A stretch of DNA of 64,000 bases, taken from NCBI RefSeq assembly GCF_025971945.1, contig NZ_JAPDHW010000001.1:124001-188000 (forward strand). Reading direction: 5' to 3'. Both the position numbers and the translations under genes were made by a program. Source of the stretch: Chryseobacterium kimseyorum (GTDB lineage Bacteria; Bacteroidota; Bacteroidia; Flavobacteriales; Weeksellaceae). The notes under the pieces were generated by a model. It was not told the origin of the DNA and searched no databases. It saw only the letters and a list, made by a program, of their open reading frames with translations. Below, one piece after another: positions 46,480-55,999 of the stretch (position 1 is its first letter; every line of letters starts with the position of its first letter).

Positions 46480-46580
46480 TTTTTGCACGTATGTTTGTCA
46501 TTCCGAAGGAAGCTAAACTGCTCAATTTTCAGAGTGTTGAGATTCCACCTGAATTACTAATGACTGCTAGCTTCAGTGTT
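46480..46580. repeat. Possible dispersed intergenic repeat fragment
   Basis: The sequence TTTGTCATTCCGAAGGAAGC followed by a C-rich AT tail resembles extragenic repeats common in Flavobacteria (CATTCCG...AGGAA...). Only one copy was noticed in this window, so this rests on memory of such repeats. Confidence 0.3.
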
Positions 46581-46626
46581 ATGATGATACACATAAACAC
46601 TAATAATTTACAGAATATAAAATAAA

Positions 46627-46652
46627 AACAACCTCAGTTTTGAGGTTGTTTC
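46627..46652 (-). terminator. Terminator of cupin-zinc ribbon operon
   Basis: On the minus strand AACAACCTC pairs with GAGGTTGTT around AAAACT, followed by T residues. It lies just after the zinc-ribbon stop (46656). Confidence 0.85.
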
Positions 46653-46655
46653 TGT

Positions 46656-46886
46656 TCATAATTCACTGGTCGTATTGCAATTTGAACACCACGAATATTC
46701 TTTTTCTTTGTCTTTCAATTTAATTTTTGATGTCTCTTTGCAATTTTCGCAAACCTGCTCTTCGTTGTCAGTCTGTTTTGCTTCGTAATCACAATCGAAA
46801 CAGCTCCAAGTTGTCAACTGGGTTTTCCCGCTGATAAACCACGTGAAAGACCGTTCCTTACATTTTGGACATATCTGTAATCCCAT
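46656..46886 (-). CDS. Small zinc-ribbon protein
   Basis: A 76-residue protein with four CxxC knuckles: CPKCKERS, CFDCDYE, CENCKE and CSNCNT, enough for two zinc ribbons. No other domain. Such proteins bind nucleic acid or protein partners; the role is unknown. It follows the cupin gene after 2 bp and a terminator closes the pair. Confidence 0.75.
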   Translation of the reverse strand: MGLQICPKCKERSFTWFISGKTQLTTWSCFDCDYEAKQTDNEEQVCENCKETSKIKLKDKEKEYSWCSNCNTTSEL

Positions 46887-46888
46887 AA

Positions 46889-47257
46889 TTAATTATTTTT
46901 CTGCTCTCTATTCACCAAATCCATCGAAAACGCAGGGAGACAGATCGCAATATACTCACAGATGTCTGCAAATGGATTGCTGTACCGGACTCTTGCTCCT
47001 TTTTCAATCATAATACTTTGTCCTTTCTCTAAGATAACCTCTTCACCATCGATCTCAAATTTCTTTTTACCTGAAATAATGACCGTAAATTCATCGAATT
47101 CCGGAGTTTGATGGGATTCGCTCCAATTAGGTGGCGCAACCATGTGGGCAATTGAAATATTCGGAGTTTGAGTTGAGTTTCCCCAGTGTTCTTCGATCAG
47201 TTTTCCGTCGTTGGTGGGGACAGTGAAAGGTGATTTCTGAATTTTATATTTTTTCAT
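46889..47257 (-). CDS. Cupin-domain protein
   Basis: A 122-residue single-domain cupin. Cupin motif 1 is seen as SESHQTPEFDEFTVIISGKK and motif 2 as GQSIMIEKGARVRYSNP. The start is the ATG at 47257 (MKKYKIQKSPF); the longer GTG frame is unlikely. Metal ligands are reduced to one or two His plus Glu, so the site may bind a small molecule or be non-enzymatic. Co-transcribed with the zinc-ribbon gene. Confidence 0.85.
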   Translation of the reverse strand: MKKYKIQKSPFTVPTNDGKLIEEHWGNSTQTPNISIAHMVAPPNWSESHQTPEFDEFTVIISGKKKFEIDGEEVILEKGQSIMIEKGARVRYSNPFADICEYIAICLPAFSMDLVNREQKNN

Positions 47258-47446
47258 ATTGTTTGTATTTTTAAACACAGGTCACAAAGTTTTTTTTTAA
47301 ATCTTTTAGCGTTTCACAAAGCCGTTTCACTTATAAAAGTTTACAAAACATTTTTAAAGATACATTTAGCATTTTGTAAATTAAGCGGAACAAAAAAATA
47401 CATTTTTTAAATCTGCTCAATCATCAAAATCTGCGCGAAACTAATT

Positions 47447-47977
47447 TTAACCAAAATGAATTTCCTTTTTTATTTCGTACACAAAATTTGTTCGTGTCGG
47501 TTCTCCAAAATAGGCAATTTCTTCTTCAGCAATTTTATTTCCTCCCAATCTTTCCAAAGCAATCTGTGAACGGAAATTCTCTTTTCCGATATGAAAATAG
47601 ACTGTATCAACAAACTGGAAAATATAATCCATCATCAGTTTTTTAATTTGTGGATTGATGCCTTTTCCCCAGGAGTTGGTTCCGTAAAAAGTATAGCCAA
47701 TGAAAATGCTTTTTTTAGCTTCATCAAAATCGTAAAAACGCGTACTTCCCAAAATATTTCCGGTTGACTTTTCTACAATTTTAAAAGCGCCCTGACTTTC
47801 CATTGCACCTTTAAAAAAGTTTTCAAAAACTTCTCTTTTGTAGCGGTCTTTATTGGGATGTTGCTCCCAGACTTTCGGATTGGAAGCCACCTCATATAAC
47901 AACTCAAAATCCCCTTGCAGCAAGGGGATTAATTGGTATTCTCCGTTTTCCAAAACAGGCTGTATAGAAAAATTCAT
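47447..47977 (-). CDS. GNAT-family N-acetyltransferase
   Basis: A 176-residue RimJ/RimL-type acetyltransferase: NILGSTRFYDFDEAKKSIFI, IGYTFYGTNSWGKGINPQIK (acetyl-CoA loop) and ENFRSQIALERLGGNKIAEE. It transfers an acetyl group from acetyl-CoA to an amine, perhaps a protein N-terminus or small molecule. Same strand as and 17 bp from the DUF2911 gene. Confidence 0.92.
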   Translation of the reverse strand: MNFSIQPVLENGEYQLIPLLQGDFELLYEVASNPKVWEQHPNKDRYKREVFENFFKGAMESQGAFKIVEKSTGNILGSTRFYDFDEAKKSIFIGYTFYGTNSWGKGINPQIKKLMMDYIFQFVDTVYFHIGKENFRSQIALERLGGNKIAEEEIAYFGEPTRTNFVYEIKKEIHFG

Positions 47978-47994
47978 CTTTAGAAATTTTATTC

Positions 47995-48600
47995 TTAACT
48001 TTTTGTTTTGGCAGCGTCGGCTTCTATTTTTTTAATTTCCTTTAATTTTTCAGCAATTTTAGTAACTGCATCAGGTTTTGCCGGCTTCAAAGCTACTTCA
48101 GCCTGAGCCATATCCCATTTAATAACAAGATTTCCCGAGTTTTCGTCTGTTGGATTAATGGTAATTTCAAACCACTCCTGTTTGTCAGCCAATTTATTTA
48201 CAGGAACCGTCACATCCACCACATCGTTTTTAGCATCATACGTATACGCTCCCCATTGCTGGAAATCTTTATTTAAAATCACTTTCCAGTCTTTTTCCGT
48301 CGGTACGATGAACAATCCGTAAGTTCCTGCCGGAACCATTTTTCCGCCGAAATTCACTGCCTGACCGAAGGTGATTTTTGTAGATGAGTTCGCACCCGCT
48401 CTCCAAACCTGTCCGTAAGGAACCAGTTCTCCAAAGATTTTTCTCCCTTTCACGCCTGGTCTTCCATAATCAATACTGATTTTAGACATAGAAAACTGCT
48501 GTTCAACCTTCTGACGCGGACTGGCTGCCGGTACCGAATAATCCTGTGCAAAACTGAAAGCCGAAGCCGATATGCAAACTGCAAATAATAACTTTTTCAC
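47995..48600 (-). CDS. DUF2911-domain exported protein
   Basis: A 201-residue protein with a signal peptide that begins at a GTG (48600): KKLLFAVCISASAFSFAQ. The DUF2911 body shows SKISIDYGRPGVKGRKIFGE, VWRAGANSSTKITFGQAVNF and AGTYGLFIVPTEKDWKVILN. Function unknown; probably periplasmic or outer membrane. The C-terminal tail is Lys/Glu-rich. Confidence 0.9.
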   Translation of the reverse strand: MKKLLFAVCISASAFSFAQDYSVPAASPRQKVEQQFSMSKISIDYGRPGVKGRKIFGELVPYGQVWRAGANSSTKITFGQAVNFGGKMVPAGTYGLFIVPTEKDWKVILNKDFQQWGAYTYDAKNDVVDVTVPVNKLADKQEWFEITINPTDENSGNLVIKWDMAQAEVALKPAKPDAVTKIAEKLKEIKKIEADAAKTKS

Positions 48601-48700
48601 TTTATTTTAAATTTCGCTAAAATTACAAAATGGATAGGATAAATTGGTTTTTGAGTTTGATAAAATTTGTTAAATTAAGACTAGATGTTTTTTCAATGCT

Positions 48701-49237
48701 TTAAATTCTTTTAGCCTGCTCAATATGTCTCCAGTTATGATAAATAACAAAACGAAATGTATCTCCCAATTTTAATTTGATCAATTTCGAAATACTGATA
48801 CTGGTCTTGACCTTGTTTAAGTCTATCTTATTGGCATCACTTAAAAAAGTTTTTATTTGTTTTTGCTGAGAGATAAACTCTTTAATAACACTTCTGTCAA
48901 GATTGCTTCCCATAGGATTCATTGACTTAAATGTTTTCATTATATTCAATTTTTCTTTTGGGAGCATAGATTCAGCAAAATAATTACCTAAAATACCGGA
49001 GATGAAAATATCTTTCGATTTTGTATTTGATTTTCGGATTCTTTCATCAATCTCGGGCAGATAAAATTTACCGTAAAGATTAAGATGTTCTAAACAGTCT
49101 AAAATACTCCAGCTTTTTTCAGATGCTCTGAAGTTGAGTTTTGCATCTGATTCATGTAGGAGTATTTCAGCAAATTCTAAATTTTCATCGGTGATTTTTT
49201 TTAAATCATTAAGCAATTGCTGGGACTGAATTTTCAT
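48701..49237 (-). CDS. DinB-family protein
   Basis: A 178-residue four-helix DinB/YfiT-like protein: KSWSILDCLEHLNLYGKFYL with a His/metal-type position, and FRFVIYHNWRHIEQAKRI near the C-terminus (His pair). The family contains bacillithiol- or glutathione-type transferases and damage-inducible proteins. It is in front of the Crp regulator and may be its target. Confidence 0.88.
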   Translation of the reverse strand: MKIQSQQLLNDLKKITDENLEFAEILLHESDAKLNFRASEKSWSILDCLEHLNLYGKFYLPEIDERIRKSNTKSKDIFISGILGNYFAESMLPKEKLNIMKTFKSMNPMGSNLDRSVIKEFISQQKQIKTFLSDANKIDLNKVKTSISISKLIKLKLGDTFRFVIYHNWRHIEQAKRI

Positions 49238-49288
49238 AATTTTTATTGCAAATTTCCTGTTTTAAAAAATTATAAATCTTGATTGCAA

Positions 49289-49813
49289 TCAAGATTTTTT
49301 AAGCCTTGACAAAGTTTCCGGACTCATGCGGAGATAATTGGCAATATATTTATTAGGAATTTCCTGAAAAAGTTGCGGACTTCTTTTTAAAACTCTCAAA
49401 AATCTTTCTTTTGGAGAATTAATCAATAAATCTTTTTCTCTTTCAATTTGTTGCAAAATCAAATCTTCCAAAATAATTGACCATAATTTTAAATTTTCGT
49501 CTGAAGAATTTATGAATTCATAGAAGTCTCTCTTTGATGCGATTTTTATTTCAGTCCTTTTAATTGCCTGAATACAAAAACTTGAGGGATTGCCCGACAA
49601 AAATGAATCCAGGCTTACAATAATATTTCCGGTGTATCCAAAACGAATTATTCGTTCTTCATACTCATCTCTGATAAATATCCTCAAGCTTCCTTTTTCT
49701 ACAAAATAAATATTTGTATCAATATCATCTTCCAGACTTATAAAAGAATGTCTTTCAACTGTTTTTGTATTTTTAAATAGGTCTGCGTTAAGTAAGGTCT
49801 CAACAATATTCAT
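49289..49813 (-). CDS. Crp/Fnr-family transcriptional regulator
   Basis: A 174-residue regulator: cNMP-binding-like barrel (FISLEDDIDTNIYFVEKGSL, FGYTGNIIVSLDSFLSGNPS) and C-terminal HTH (PNKYIANYLRMSPETLSRLK). The cAMP signature is not evident. It is shorter than classical CRP and of the type found in many copies in Flavobacteria. The DinB gene lies 51 bp downstream on the same strand. Confidence 0.92.
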   Translation of the reverse strand: MNIVETLLNADLFKNTKTVERHSFISLEDDIDTNIYFVEKGSLRIFIRDEYEERIIRFGYTGNIIVSLDSFLSGNPSSFCIQAIKRTEIKIASKRDFYEFINSSDENLKLWSIILEDLILQQIEREKDLLINSPKERFLRVLKRSPQLFQEIPNKYIANYLRMSPETLSRLKKS

Positions 49814-49879
49814 TTCCTGTCATATTTTGTAAAAACCTTACAAGAAAAACTCATGAGGCTTTGATTATAGTTCAAAAAA

Positions 49880-51787
49880 TTATTCCGGTCTGGCTTTCCA
49901 CTTCAGCAGGATCTTTGAGTAGAAGTAGATAAAAATAAATCCTACTACTAAGAGAATGTAACTGAGCATATATTCAAGTGACTCTATAATAGATTGGCAA
50001 TCTTCGTAAGCAACACCTCGATCAGGATCATAAACTGTTCCGCGACAAGCGTCTCTCTGATACATTGAAATCAGAATAAAGATCAGCAGAACAAACAGTA
50101 CAAATCCATTCAGTGAAATATTGACAAAAATTGAGGTGATGAGCTTATTAAATTTAGTCATCATTGTTAGAGGAATCAGGAGAATAGCAGTTGATATAAT
50201 TAAAGCTAAATATGTGGCAAAATACTCTTCGTGTCTTTGTACAGAAACGGAAAAAAGCGAGGTTGCTAATACCCCGACCAAAAGCAGAACTCCTGCACTG
50301 ATAACACTGAACAGCAGTGATTTTAAGCCAGTAATTCTGAAACTTAAAATAAATGTCGATAAGAAAAACGCTATCCAAAGATAAATATGAATATTCCCGG
50401 AGAAGAAATCGTAAGATTTTACATAGTCTACACTTTTCAGAAAGTCCTTCAGGTTGTCGGTATAGTAATAATAATCTGTAGTGTTCTTCTTGAAATAATC
50501 TTCCGGTGAAATCTGCTCTATCATCGCTGGATTGAAATCTCTGATCAGAATACTGTCAGTCACGATCTCACCATCTTGATTAACGATGGCTGCATCAGCA
50601 TCTAAAGCACTTACTTCGGAATCAACAGCAACTGTTTCGTAGTCTCCTTCGGCAGTATTAGGCCTGCTATTTACATCATATTGTTCACCAGGTGAAGGTT
50701 TATATTTTTTAGTGAAATATCGCACACTGAAATCTGTCGTTGCATAAACCATTTTTGTCCACTGCTTAGCATCCAGATTATTTTCAATGGCAAACTGATT
50801 GGATATTTTCAGGAATTGAGATAATAATTTTTCTACTTCAGCAGAACTTTTTTTATCTAAAAGTTCGGATGTCTTTTTATTAATAATTGCTCTCTTCCTT
50901 TTATACTCAATATTGTCAGGATTGTTATTATACAGACTATAGCTGTCTAAGAAAGTGTCACCATTAGATTTGTAATCATAAAACACTTCTGAAAAATTGT
51001 AGAAACTTAGACTAGTCGTTTTTATATAAGAAGAAACATCTACCACATCTTTTTTAAAGTAAAATGTCTCAGATGTATCGTTATCATTTCTTCTGTAGAT
51101 CACTTCTTTATCTTCATCTCTTTCTGGTTGGGGAATGATAAAATTATTCTTTTTATCTTTCTGGTAAGATGTTTTCGAATACACCGAAAAGTACTGATAG
51201 ACCCTGTTGTAATACACAAAATACTTCTTCGTACGGTCTACTTTTTTGATATCTGTTTCACAATACAAATCGTAAAAAGGTTTTGGTGAAAGCCTATTAT
51301 CGAGAGTATATAATTCCAAGTTCTGACTGAGAAAAGCGTTCCCGAGGTTGATGGTTTCAATCTTCTGTTTCATCTCGGCATTAGGATATTTATTATTGAT
51401 ATACATCCTGAAACCAATCATGTACGAGAAATAAAAAGTGGTACAGACAAAAATAATTACAAAATACTGAACAAACTGAGAGAACAATTTTCCTTTAGAA
51501 TTGGGATAAAAGTTTTTGAAAGCATTATTTTTAAACATCATAATCAGCCATCCTACGATCATCAGAATGGAAATGATCAGGTGAACAAAAATAATTCCGT
51601 CATGGTAATAATCATCAATCACTTCCGTTTTTTGCAGGGATTTCGGGTTGATGTGTGACACATAACCGATTATGAAAAATAAGATATGAACGATCATTCC
51701 CGCCAAAAGCATCCAGACAATTTTGGTATTCCAAATGGTCGGATATTTCTCAAGCAGATATTGATTGAATTGATTGATTTTTTGCAT
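49880..51787 (-). CDS. Large membrane protein, probable ABC partner
   Basis: A 635-residue protein: three N-terminal TM helices (WMLLAGMIVHILFFIIGYV, FVHLIISILMIVGWLIMMF, YFVIIFVCTTFYFSYMIGF), an extracytoplasmic domain of about 300 residues rich in Tyr/Asp/Lys, then about five more TM helices (for example LLFSVISAGVLLLVGVLATS and LILFVLLIFILI-type). It lies 21 bp after an ABC ATPase gene, so it is probably the permease of an unusual exporter with a large periplasmic domain. No known family. Confidence 0.7.
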   Translation of the reverse strand: MQKINQFNQYLLEKYPTIWNTKIVWMLLAGMIVHILFFIIGYVSHINPKSLQKTEVIDDYYHDGIIFVHLIISILMIVGWLIMMFKNNAFKNFYPNSKGKLFSQFVQYFVIIFVCTTFYFSYMIGFRMYINNKYPNAEMKQKIETINLGNAFLSQNLELYTLDNRLSPKPFYDLYCETDIKKVDRTKKYFVYYNRVYQYFSVYSKTSYQKDKKNNFIIPQPERDEDKEVIYRRNDNDTSETFYFKKDVVDVSSYIKTTSLSFYNFSEVFYDYKSNGDTFLDSYSLYNNNPDNIEYKRKRAIINKKTSELLDKKSSAEVEKLLSQFLKISNQFAIENNLDAKQWTKMVYATTDFSVRYFTKKYKPSPGEQYDVNSRPNTAEGDYETVAVDSEVSALDADAAIVNQDGEIVTDSILIRDFNPAMIEQISPEDYFKKNTTDYYYYTDNLKDFLKSVDYVKSYDFFSGNIHIYLWIAFFLSTFILSFRITGLKSLLFSVISAGVLLLVGVLATSLFSVSVQRHEEYFATYLALIISTAILLIPLTMMTKFNKLITSIFVNISLNGFVLFVLLIFILISMYQRDACRGTVYDPDRGVAYEDCQSIIESLEYMLSYILLVVGFIFIYFYSKILLKWKARPE

Positions 51788-51808
51788 TGTAATTGAATTA
51801 ATGAGGAA

Positions 51809-52960
51809 TTAATTAACGAAAAACCTTCTGGTGGAAGATGAAATATTCCTGATGTAGACAATGTCGGTTTTAGCATTTCCAAGCGCTGACATCACATCAT
51901 AAAACTCGGTATCTGCAGAGAAATATGCGACGTAAACTCCACCATTAAAGTTCAGTTTCTCAAGTTGAAAAGCTTTGAAAACTTCCAGCAGATTTTCTCT
52001 TGAACTTTGCGTGTCGATTTCTATAATTAAACCATCATTTTCGGAATTATTCAGTTCAGAATTATCTTTGTAATGACCGTTTTTCAGGAAAATAACTTTG
52101 TCTGAAACTTTTTCCACTTCATACAATTGTTGCGAACTCAAAATCAGAGCAATCGGATTGTTGACCGAGTTGGCAATCGATTTTAAATCTTCCAGAATAA
52201 CCTGTTGTGCCAATACATCAAGGTTCGCCAGCGGCTCATCCAGGAGCAAAATTTCAGGTTGTCTGAGCAGTGTTCTTGCCAGTTCGAAACGCATTTTGTA
52301 TCCGGACGAAAGTTCGCTCCATTTCAGATGTTTGTAATTCCAAAGTCCGAGGCGTGCGATCATCATCAGCGTTCGGGTTTCGTTTTCTTCGGGTTTCACA
52401 CCATAATTTGAAAGCACAAATTTCAGATTATCCTTCAGACTTCCATACCATTTTTCCGTTCGCTGTGGGATGTAGACGAGTTTTGTACATAGGTCGAATT
52501 CATCTTTGGGTTCAGTATTAAACGAATAGTGGAGTTCGCCTTCATTAAAGGAAATTTCTTTCGCCAAAATTCTCAGCAACGTCGTTTTTCCGTTTCCGTT
52601 TTCGCCCACCAAACCGTAGACCTGCCCTTTGTTAATCTCCATCGAAACGGGACCGAGTGAAAATCGGTTGCTGCCATAGGATTTTAAAATATTTCTTGCA
52701 CGAAGTACAGATTTTTCCACAGCATGTTCATGCACAGGGATTTTTTCAATTTTTTCGAGCAGAATTTTTGATTTTTCAATCAGTTCGTCGGTGTAGGTCG
52801 GAAATTTTTCTTTCCAGTCTGTAAGCTCGATGGCTTCCCTGTAAATATCCATGTTTTGCGTATCCATGGCGCAGTCGAGCAGTTTTCTGAAACCCAAAAC
52901 GGTATCTTTATTATCGAAAAAATGCTGAACTTCGTTCACACGTCGTTGATGTTTCGTCAT
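51809..52960 (-). CDS. ABC transporter ATP-binding protein
   Basis: A 383-residue ATPase. Residues 1-95 are a helical extension unusual for ABC proteins (EVQHFFDNKDTVLGFRKLLD...). The NBD follows: Walker A GENGNGKTT at about 119-127, Q-loop, signature LSSGYKMRFELARTLLRQ, Walker B EILLLDEPLANLD, and a C-terminal domain of about 100 residues. It would power transport by the membrane protein encoded 21 bp downstream. The cargo is unknown. Confidence 0.93.
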   Translation of the reverse strand: MTKHQRRVNEVQHFFDNKDTVLGFRKLLDCAMDTQNMDIYREAIELTDWKEKFPTYTDELIEKSKILLEKIEKIPVHEHAVEKSVLRARNILKSYGSNRFSLGPVSMEINKGQVYGLVGENGNGKTTLLRILAKEISFNEGELHYSFNTEPKDEFDLCTKLVYIPQRTEKWYGSLKDNLKFVLSNYGVKPEENETRTLMMIARLGLWNYKHLKWSELSSGYKMRFELARTLLRQPEILLLDEPLANLDVLAQQVILEDLKSIANSVNNPIALILSSQQLYEVEKVSDKVIFLKNGHYKDNSELNNSENDGLIIEIDTQSSRENLLEVFKAFQLEKLNFNGGVYVAYFSADTEFYDVMSALGNAKTDIVYIRNISSSTRRFFVN

Positions 52961-53064
52961 TTGGCTATTTTGGTTGAACTAATATAGATAAAATTTAAAA
53001 GCAAATTATATCCATTGAAAGAGAAATTTTATTGCAGCTTTTACACTAAAAAACGTAAAAAATA

Positions 53065-53559
53065 TTAAATACCCATTCCCATCATCATCGACATATAATA
53101 ATTAGCACAGTGGAGGGAAGTGAGAAGCAGGATATTTTTTTCATCGAATGTTTCAAAAAATTCAGAAGTATTGATGTGGTAATCGTATTTCATACTTCGC
53201 CACTGAATATTGGGTTTCATGACCAAAAGTTCCATTCCTTTTTCGTCGCTCAGCACAAATGATTCCCTGAGAAAACCTTTGTGGCTGAAGGTGTAATTTT
53301 TTTCAACATCACTAAAATAGATATTCATGACGATATTTCCGTCCCAGTTCATGGTGAATTTCAGTAAAACAGTTTTTCCGTCAAGAACTTCCACGGTGGT
53401 TCCCCAGAAACCTTTGGGCACAATATGATATTTTGAATTTAAAATTTCAATTTCGGCGTTGAAATTAAACCAGCTTTTATAGATCAACTGACCGATCTGC
53501 TTGTTATCTTTCGATATTTTGAAATGCGTAAATTTTTCTGAGGTAGCCTGATATTTCAT
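53065..53559 (-). CDS. Hypothetical protein (164 aa)
   Basis: A soluble 164-residue protein: FTHFKISKDNKQIGQLIYKS, FWGTTVEVLDGKTVLLKFTM, NIYFSDVEKNYTFSHKGFLR, ending in a Met-rich MSMMMGMGI. Alternating strands suggest a small beta-barrel of the LURP/tubby-like type, but this is a guess. Isolated gene with an intact frame. Confidence 0.6.
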   Translation of the reverse strand: MKYQATSEKFTHFKISKDNKQIGQLIYKSWFNFNAEIEILNSKYHIVPKGFWGTTVEVLDGKTVLLKFTMNWDGNIVMNIYFSDVEKNYTFSHKGFLRESFVLSDEKGMELLVMKPNIQWRSMKYDYHINTSEFFETFDEKNILLLTSLHCANYYMSMMMGMGI

Positions 53560-53765
53560 TGTTGTGTTTTTTGAAATTAAATTTAAAAAAAATTACTATT
53601 GCAACAAAACAATAGAACTAATCAAAAAAAATCGGGTAGGGTATTACAATTTTTACGGTGACAAACTTTTAGAAAAAAAAGTAGAATATTTTTCAGCTTC
53701 AAAAATGCCTTTAAAAAAATGCACTAGCTATTCTTAAAAGATTTGTAATAAATCTTCGATTGTAA

Positions 53766-54929
53766 TTATTTAGGCATCTTCGGGGGAACCGGTCTTGTCG
53801 TTGGTGTGCTGAGAGTTCCTAAAAATGCTTCCAGCTGTGCGATCTCTTCTTTTGTCAAATCTAAAAGTTTCAACAGGTGCGATTTTTCGGAATTCAGTAC
53901 AGCGCCTTCATGAATGGTGGAGCGGTTTTTTGAAGATTCAGGATTTCCTTTGCTGTAAAATTCTATAACTTCAGTCAGAGTATTAAACGAGCCATTGTGC
54001 ATCCATGGGCCTGTTTTTGCGACTTCTCTCAAAGAGGGAACTCTAAATTTTCCTACATCCGCAGTTTTCTTAGTAATCAGATACTGACCCAAATCCTCCT
54101 CATCTGAACTTAATAAAGAAGTTGCATCATTTTCAAATTGGTTATTGGAAAAATATCCGGAGTTGTGACAGTTCATGCACTGAGCCTTCGTTCTGAAAAG
54201 GTGAAGACCCATCACCTCATAGTCTGTAAATGCATCTTTATCACCATCAATAAATCGATCAAATTTACTTGCCGGGCTGATAACTGTTCTTTCGAAAGTA
54301 GCAATAGCTTTGGCAATGCGGTCTTTTGTAATTTTTTTGTCGCCGAAAGCTTTTTCAAAAAGCATTTCATAACCTTTTACTTTTACAATCTTTTCAGTAG
54401 CTATATCGATGTGCTCATGCATTTCCCTCGAGTCTTCAATGGGCATCTTAGCCTGATCTTCAAGCGTTGCAGCTCGTCCGTCCCAAAAAAGAGATGTTGC
54501 GAAAGCGCTGTTCATAATCGTCATTGCATTTCGAGATCCCAGTTGTCTGTCATGGCCGAAAGAAAATTTTCTATTGTCTGTCCATCCCAGTTCAGGATCG
54601 TGGCATGAAGCACAGGCAATTTGGTTGGAATTGGAAAGTCGTGGATCGTAAAAAAGGGTTCTTCCCAATGAAGCTCTATCCTCTGAATAGGGATTGTCTG
54701 CCGGAAATATAACTTTTGGTAAATAACCAATTTCGGAAAATAAAGGTTTTGATGGATCCAATATTGGTTTTGGCCATTTTGTAAGATCTCCTGAAGAATA
54801 TGCAAGTCTTAACTGATCAACGAAAGACTGTTTTTCCCTGATTTCTTTGTAGGTCTTGGTCTGTAAGCAGTTATTGAGTAGGGTAATGGTTAAAAATAAA
54901 ACCAAAGCCCAGCTTACTGCATTCTTCAT
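53766..54929 (-). CDS. Diheme cytochrome c peroxidase (paralog)
   Basis: A 387-residue paralog of the protein at 1910-3076: same LLNNC-type N-terminus (LLNNCLQTK), heme motifs CASCH at about 106-110 and CMNCH near 251-255, FWDGRAATLEDQAKMPIEDS and PWMHNGSFNTLTEVI. It faces the periplasm and is a membrane-anchored or lipidated peroxidase/oxidase. I start at ATG 54929 by analogy with its paralog; a TTG seven codons upstream is open. Upstream lies the DoxX gene on the same strand. Confidence 0.93.
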   Translation of the reverse strand: MKNAVSWALVLFLTITLLNNCLQTKTYKEIREKQSFVDQLRLAYSSGDLTKWPKPILDPSKPLFSEIGYLPKVIFPADNPYSEDRASLGRTLFYDPRLSNSNQIACASCHDPELGWTDNRKFSFGHDRQLGSRNAMTIMNSAFATSLFWDGRAATLEDQAKMPIEDSREMHEHIDIATEKIVKVKGYEMLFEKAFGDKKITKDRIAKAIATFERTVISPASKFDRFIDGDKDAFTDYEVMGLHLFRTKAQCMNCHNSGYFSNNQFENDATSLLSSDEEDLGQYLITKKTADVGKFRVPSLREVAKTGPWMHNGSFNTLTEVIEFYSKGNPESSKNRSTIHEGAVLNSEKSHLLKLLDLTKEEIAQLEAFLGTLSTPTTRPVPPKMPK

Positions 54930-55024
54930 TTTTAAATATAATTTCCACAAAAATAATCATTCTTGAATATTGATGTGGAAAATTATTGATTGGGATTATC
55001 TAAAATTATCTGATTACAAATAAA

Positions 55025-55402
55025 TTATTTGTTCATTGATTTGAGAGCCCAGGCTACAAGCAGTGGTTGCATAAATAGTCTAGCCATTCTTCGGTTGTCA
55101 GTATCTAACACAAATGCGTCTTTTCTATTTTTATACTGAGATATATTTCCGGGGAAAACTGCTGTGAAAAATGCGGCTGTAATTTTTCCTAACAGACTTC
55201 TGTATTTTTTCGGGGTTGCAATAATACTTGCACCCAAAGCAATCTCAACTACACCGGAGTAGACTACGGTGTCATCTTTTTTTAAAGGAACCCAATCTGG
55301 AACCTGAGCCTGAAAATCTTTTCTTGCAAAAGTGAGATGTGCAATTCCTGCTGTTATCAGCATTGTGCCGAGAGCTATTCTTGAAATGTTCTTACTGTCC
55401 AT
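55025..55402 (-). CDS. DoxX-like membrane protein
   Basis: A 125-residue protein with about four TM segments in the DoxX style (ISRIALGTMLITAGIAHLTF, VVYSGVVEIALGASIIA). A polar NISQYKNRKDAFVLDTDNRR loop precedes the last helix. The family takes part in thiosulfate or quinone-linked redox chemistry or in oxidative-stress complexes. It lies 95 bp upstream of the peroxidase gene on the same strand, so it may be part of its unit. Confidence 0.85.
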   Translation of the reverse strand: MDSKNISRIALGTMLITAGIAHLTFARKDFQAQVPDWVPLKKDDTVVYSGVVEIALGASIIATPKKYRSLLGKITAAFFTAVFPGNISQYKNRKDAFVLDTDNRRMARLFMQPLLVAWALKSMNK

Positions 55403-55590
55403 AATAATATTTTATAAAACTGGTAAGACAAAATCCAGACCACTTAAGCCATGATATCTATTTTAAAACATCCAATATATTATGGGAAATTTTTGTGAAC
55501 GGTGACTATATTATTCTGATAATGTGACTGTAATCATAATTATCTCGCTAAAATTTCGTATATTAGCAATCACTACCAAATCTAAAATTT

Positions 55591-55860
55591 ATGGAACGAA
55601 TTAAATTTTTTCTGGACGAAAAGCAGGTTCAGAAGACGAAAAAGACAGCTGTAATAGACAGCATTAAATTCAGTGAAATAAAAAGTTTTTTGTGTGAGGC
55701 TGATAATTACAGTTTTGATCAGATTCGGTTAAAAATAAAACCCAATCTCAACAAAATTGTAATCGACATTGCAACCGGAATAAGATATCCTGCATTTGAT
55801 GATTTTATGAAAATAATTCAGCAGAGCAAGTACGGACCGTATTTCGATTTGAAAAACTAA
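55591..55860 (+). CDS. Hypothetical protein (89 aa)
   Basis: An intact 89-residue soluble protein (FFLDEKQVQKTKKTAVIDSI, DIATGIRYPAFDDFMKIIQQ). No signal, no family recognised. A strong terminator follows, which supports it as a real small gene. Confidence 0.6.
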   Translation: MERIKFFLDEKQVQKTKKTAVIDSIKFSEIKSFLCEADNYSFDQIRLKIKPNLNKIVIDIATGIRYPAFDDFMKIIQQSKYGPYFDLKN

Positions 55861-55903
55861 TTTTTTTTACTTATCAAAAGTTTAGAACATTTATATTAAA
55901 AGT

Positions 55904-55944
55904 GAGAACCTTCGAATCTTGAATTTAGATTCGGAGGTTTTTTT
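55904..55944 (+). terminator. Intrinsic terminator after 89-aa gene
   Basis: AACCTTCGAATCT pairs with AGATTCGGAGGTT (one mismatch) and is followed by seven T residues. Confidence 0.85.
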
Positions 55945-55999
55945 GTAAAAGATGTTTCGCTGGCGTATTTTTTGACAACAATTTTTGAAATTATAACTT

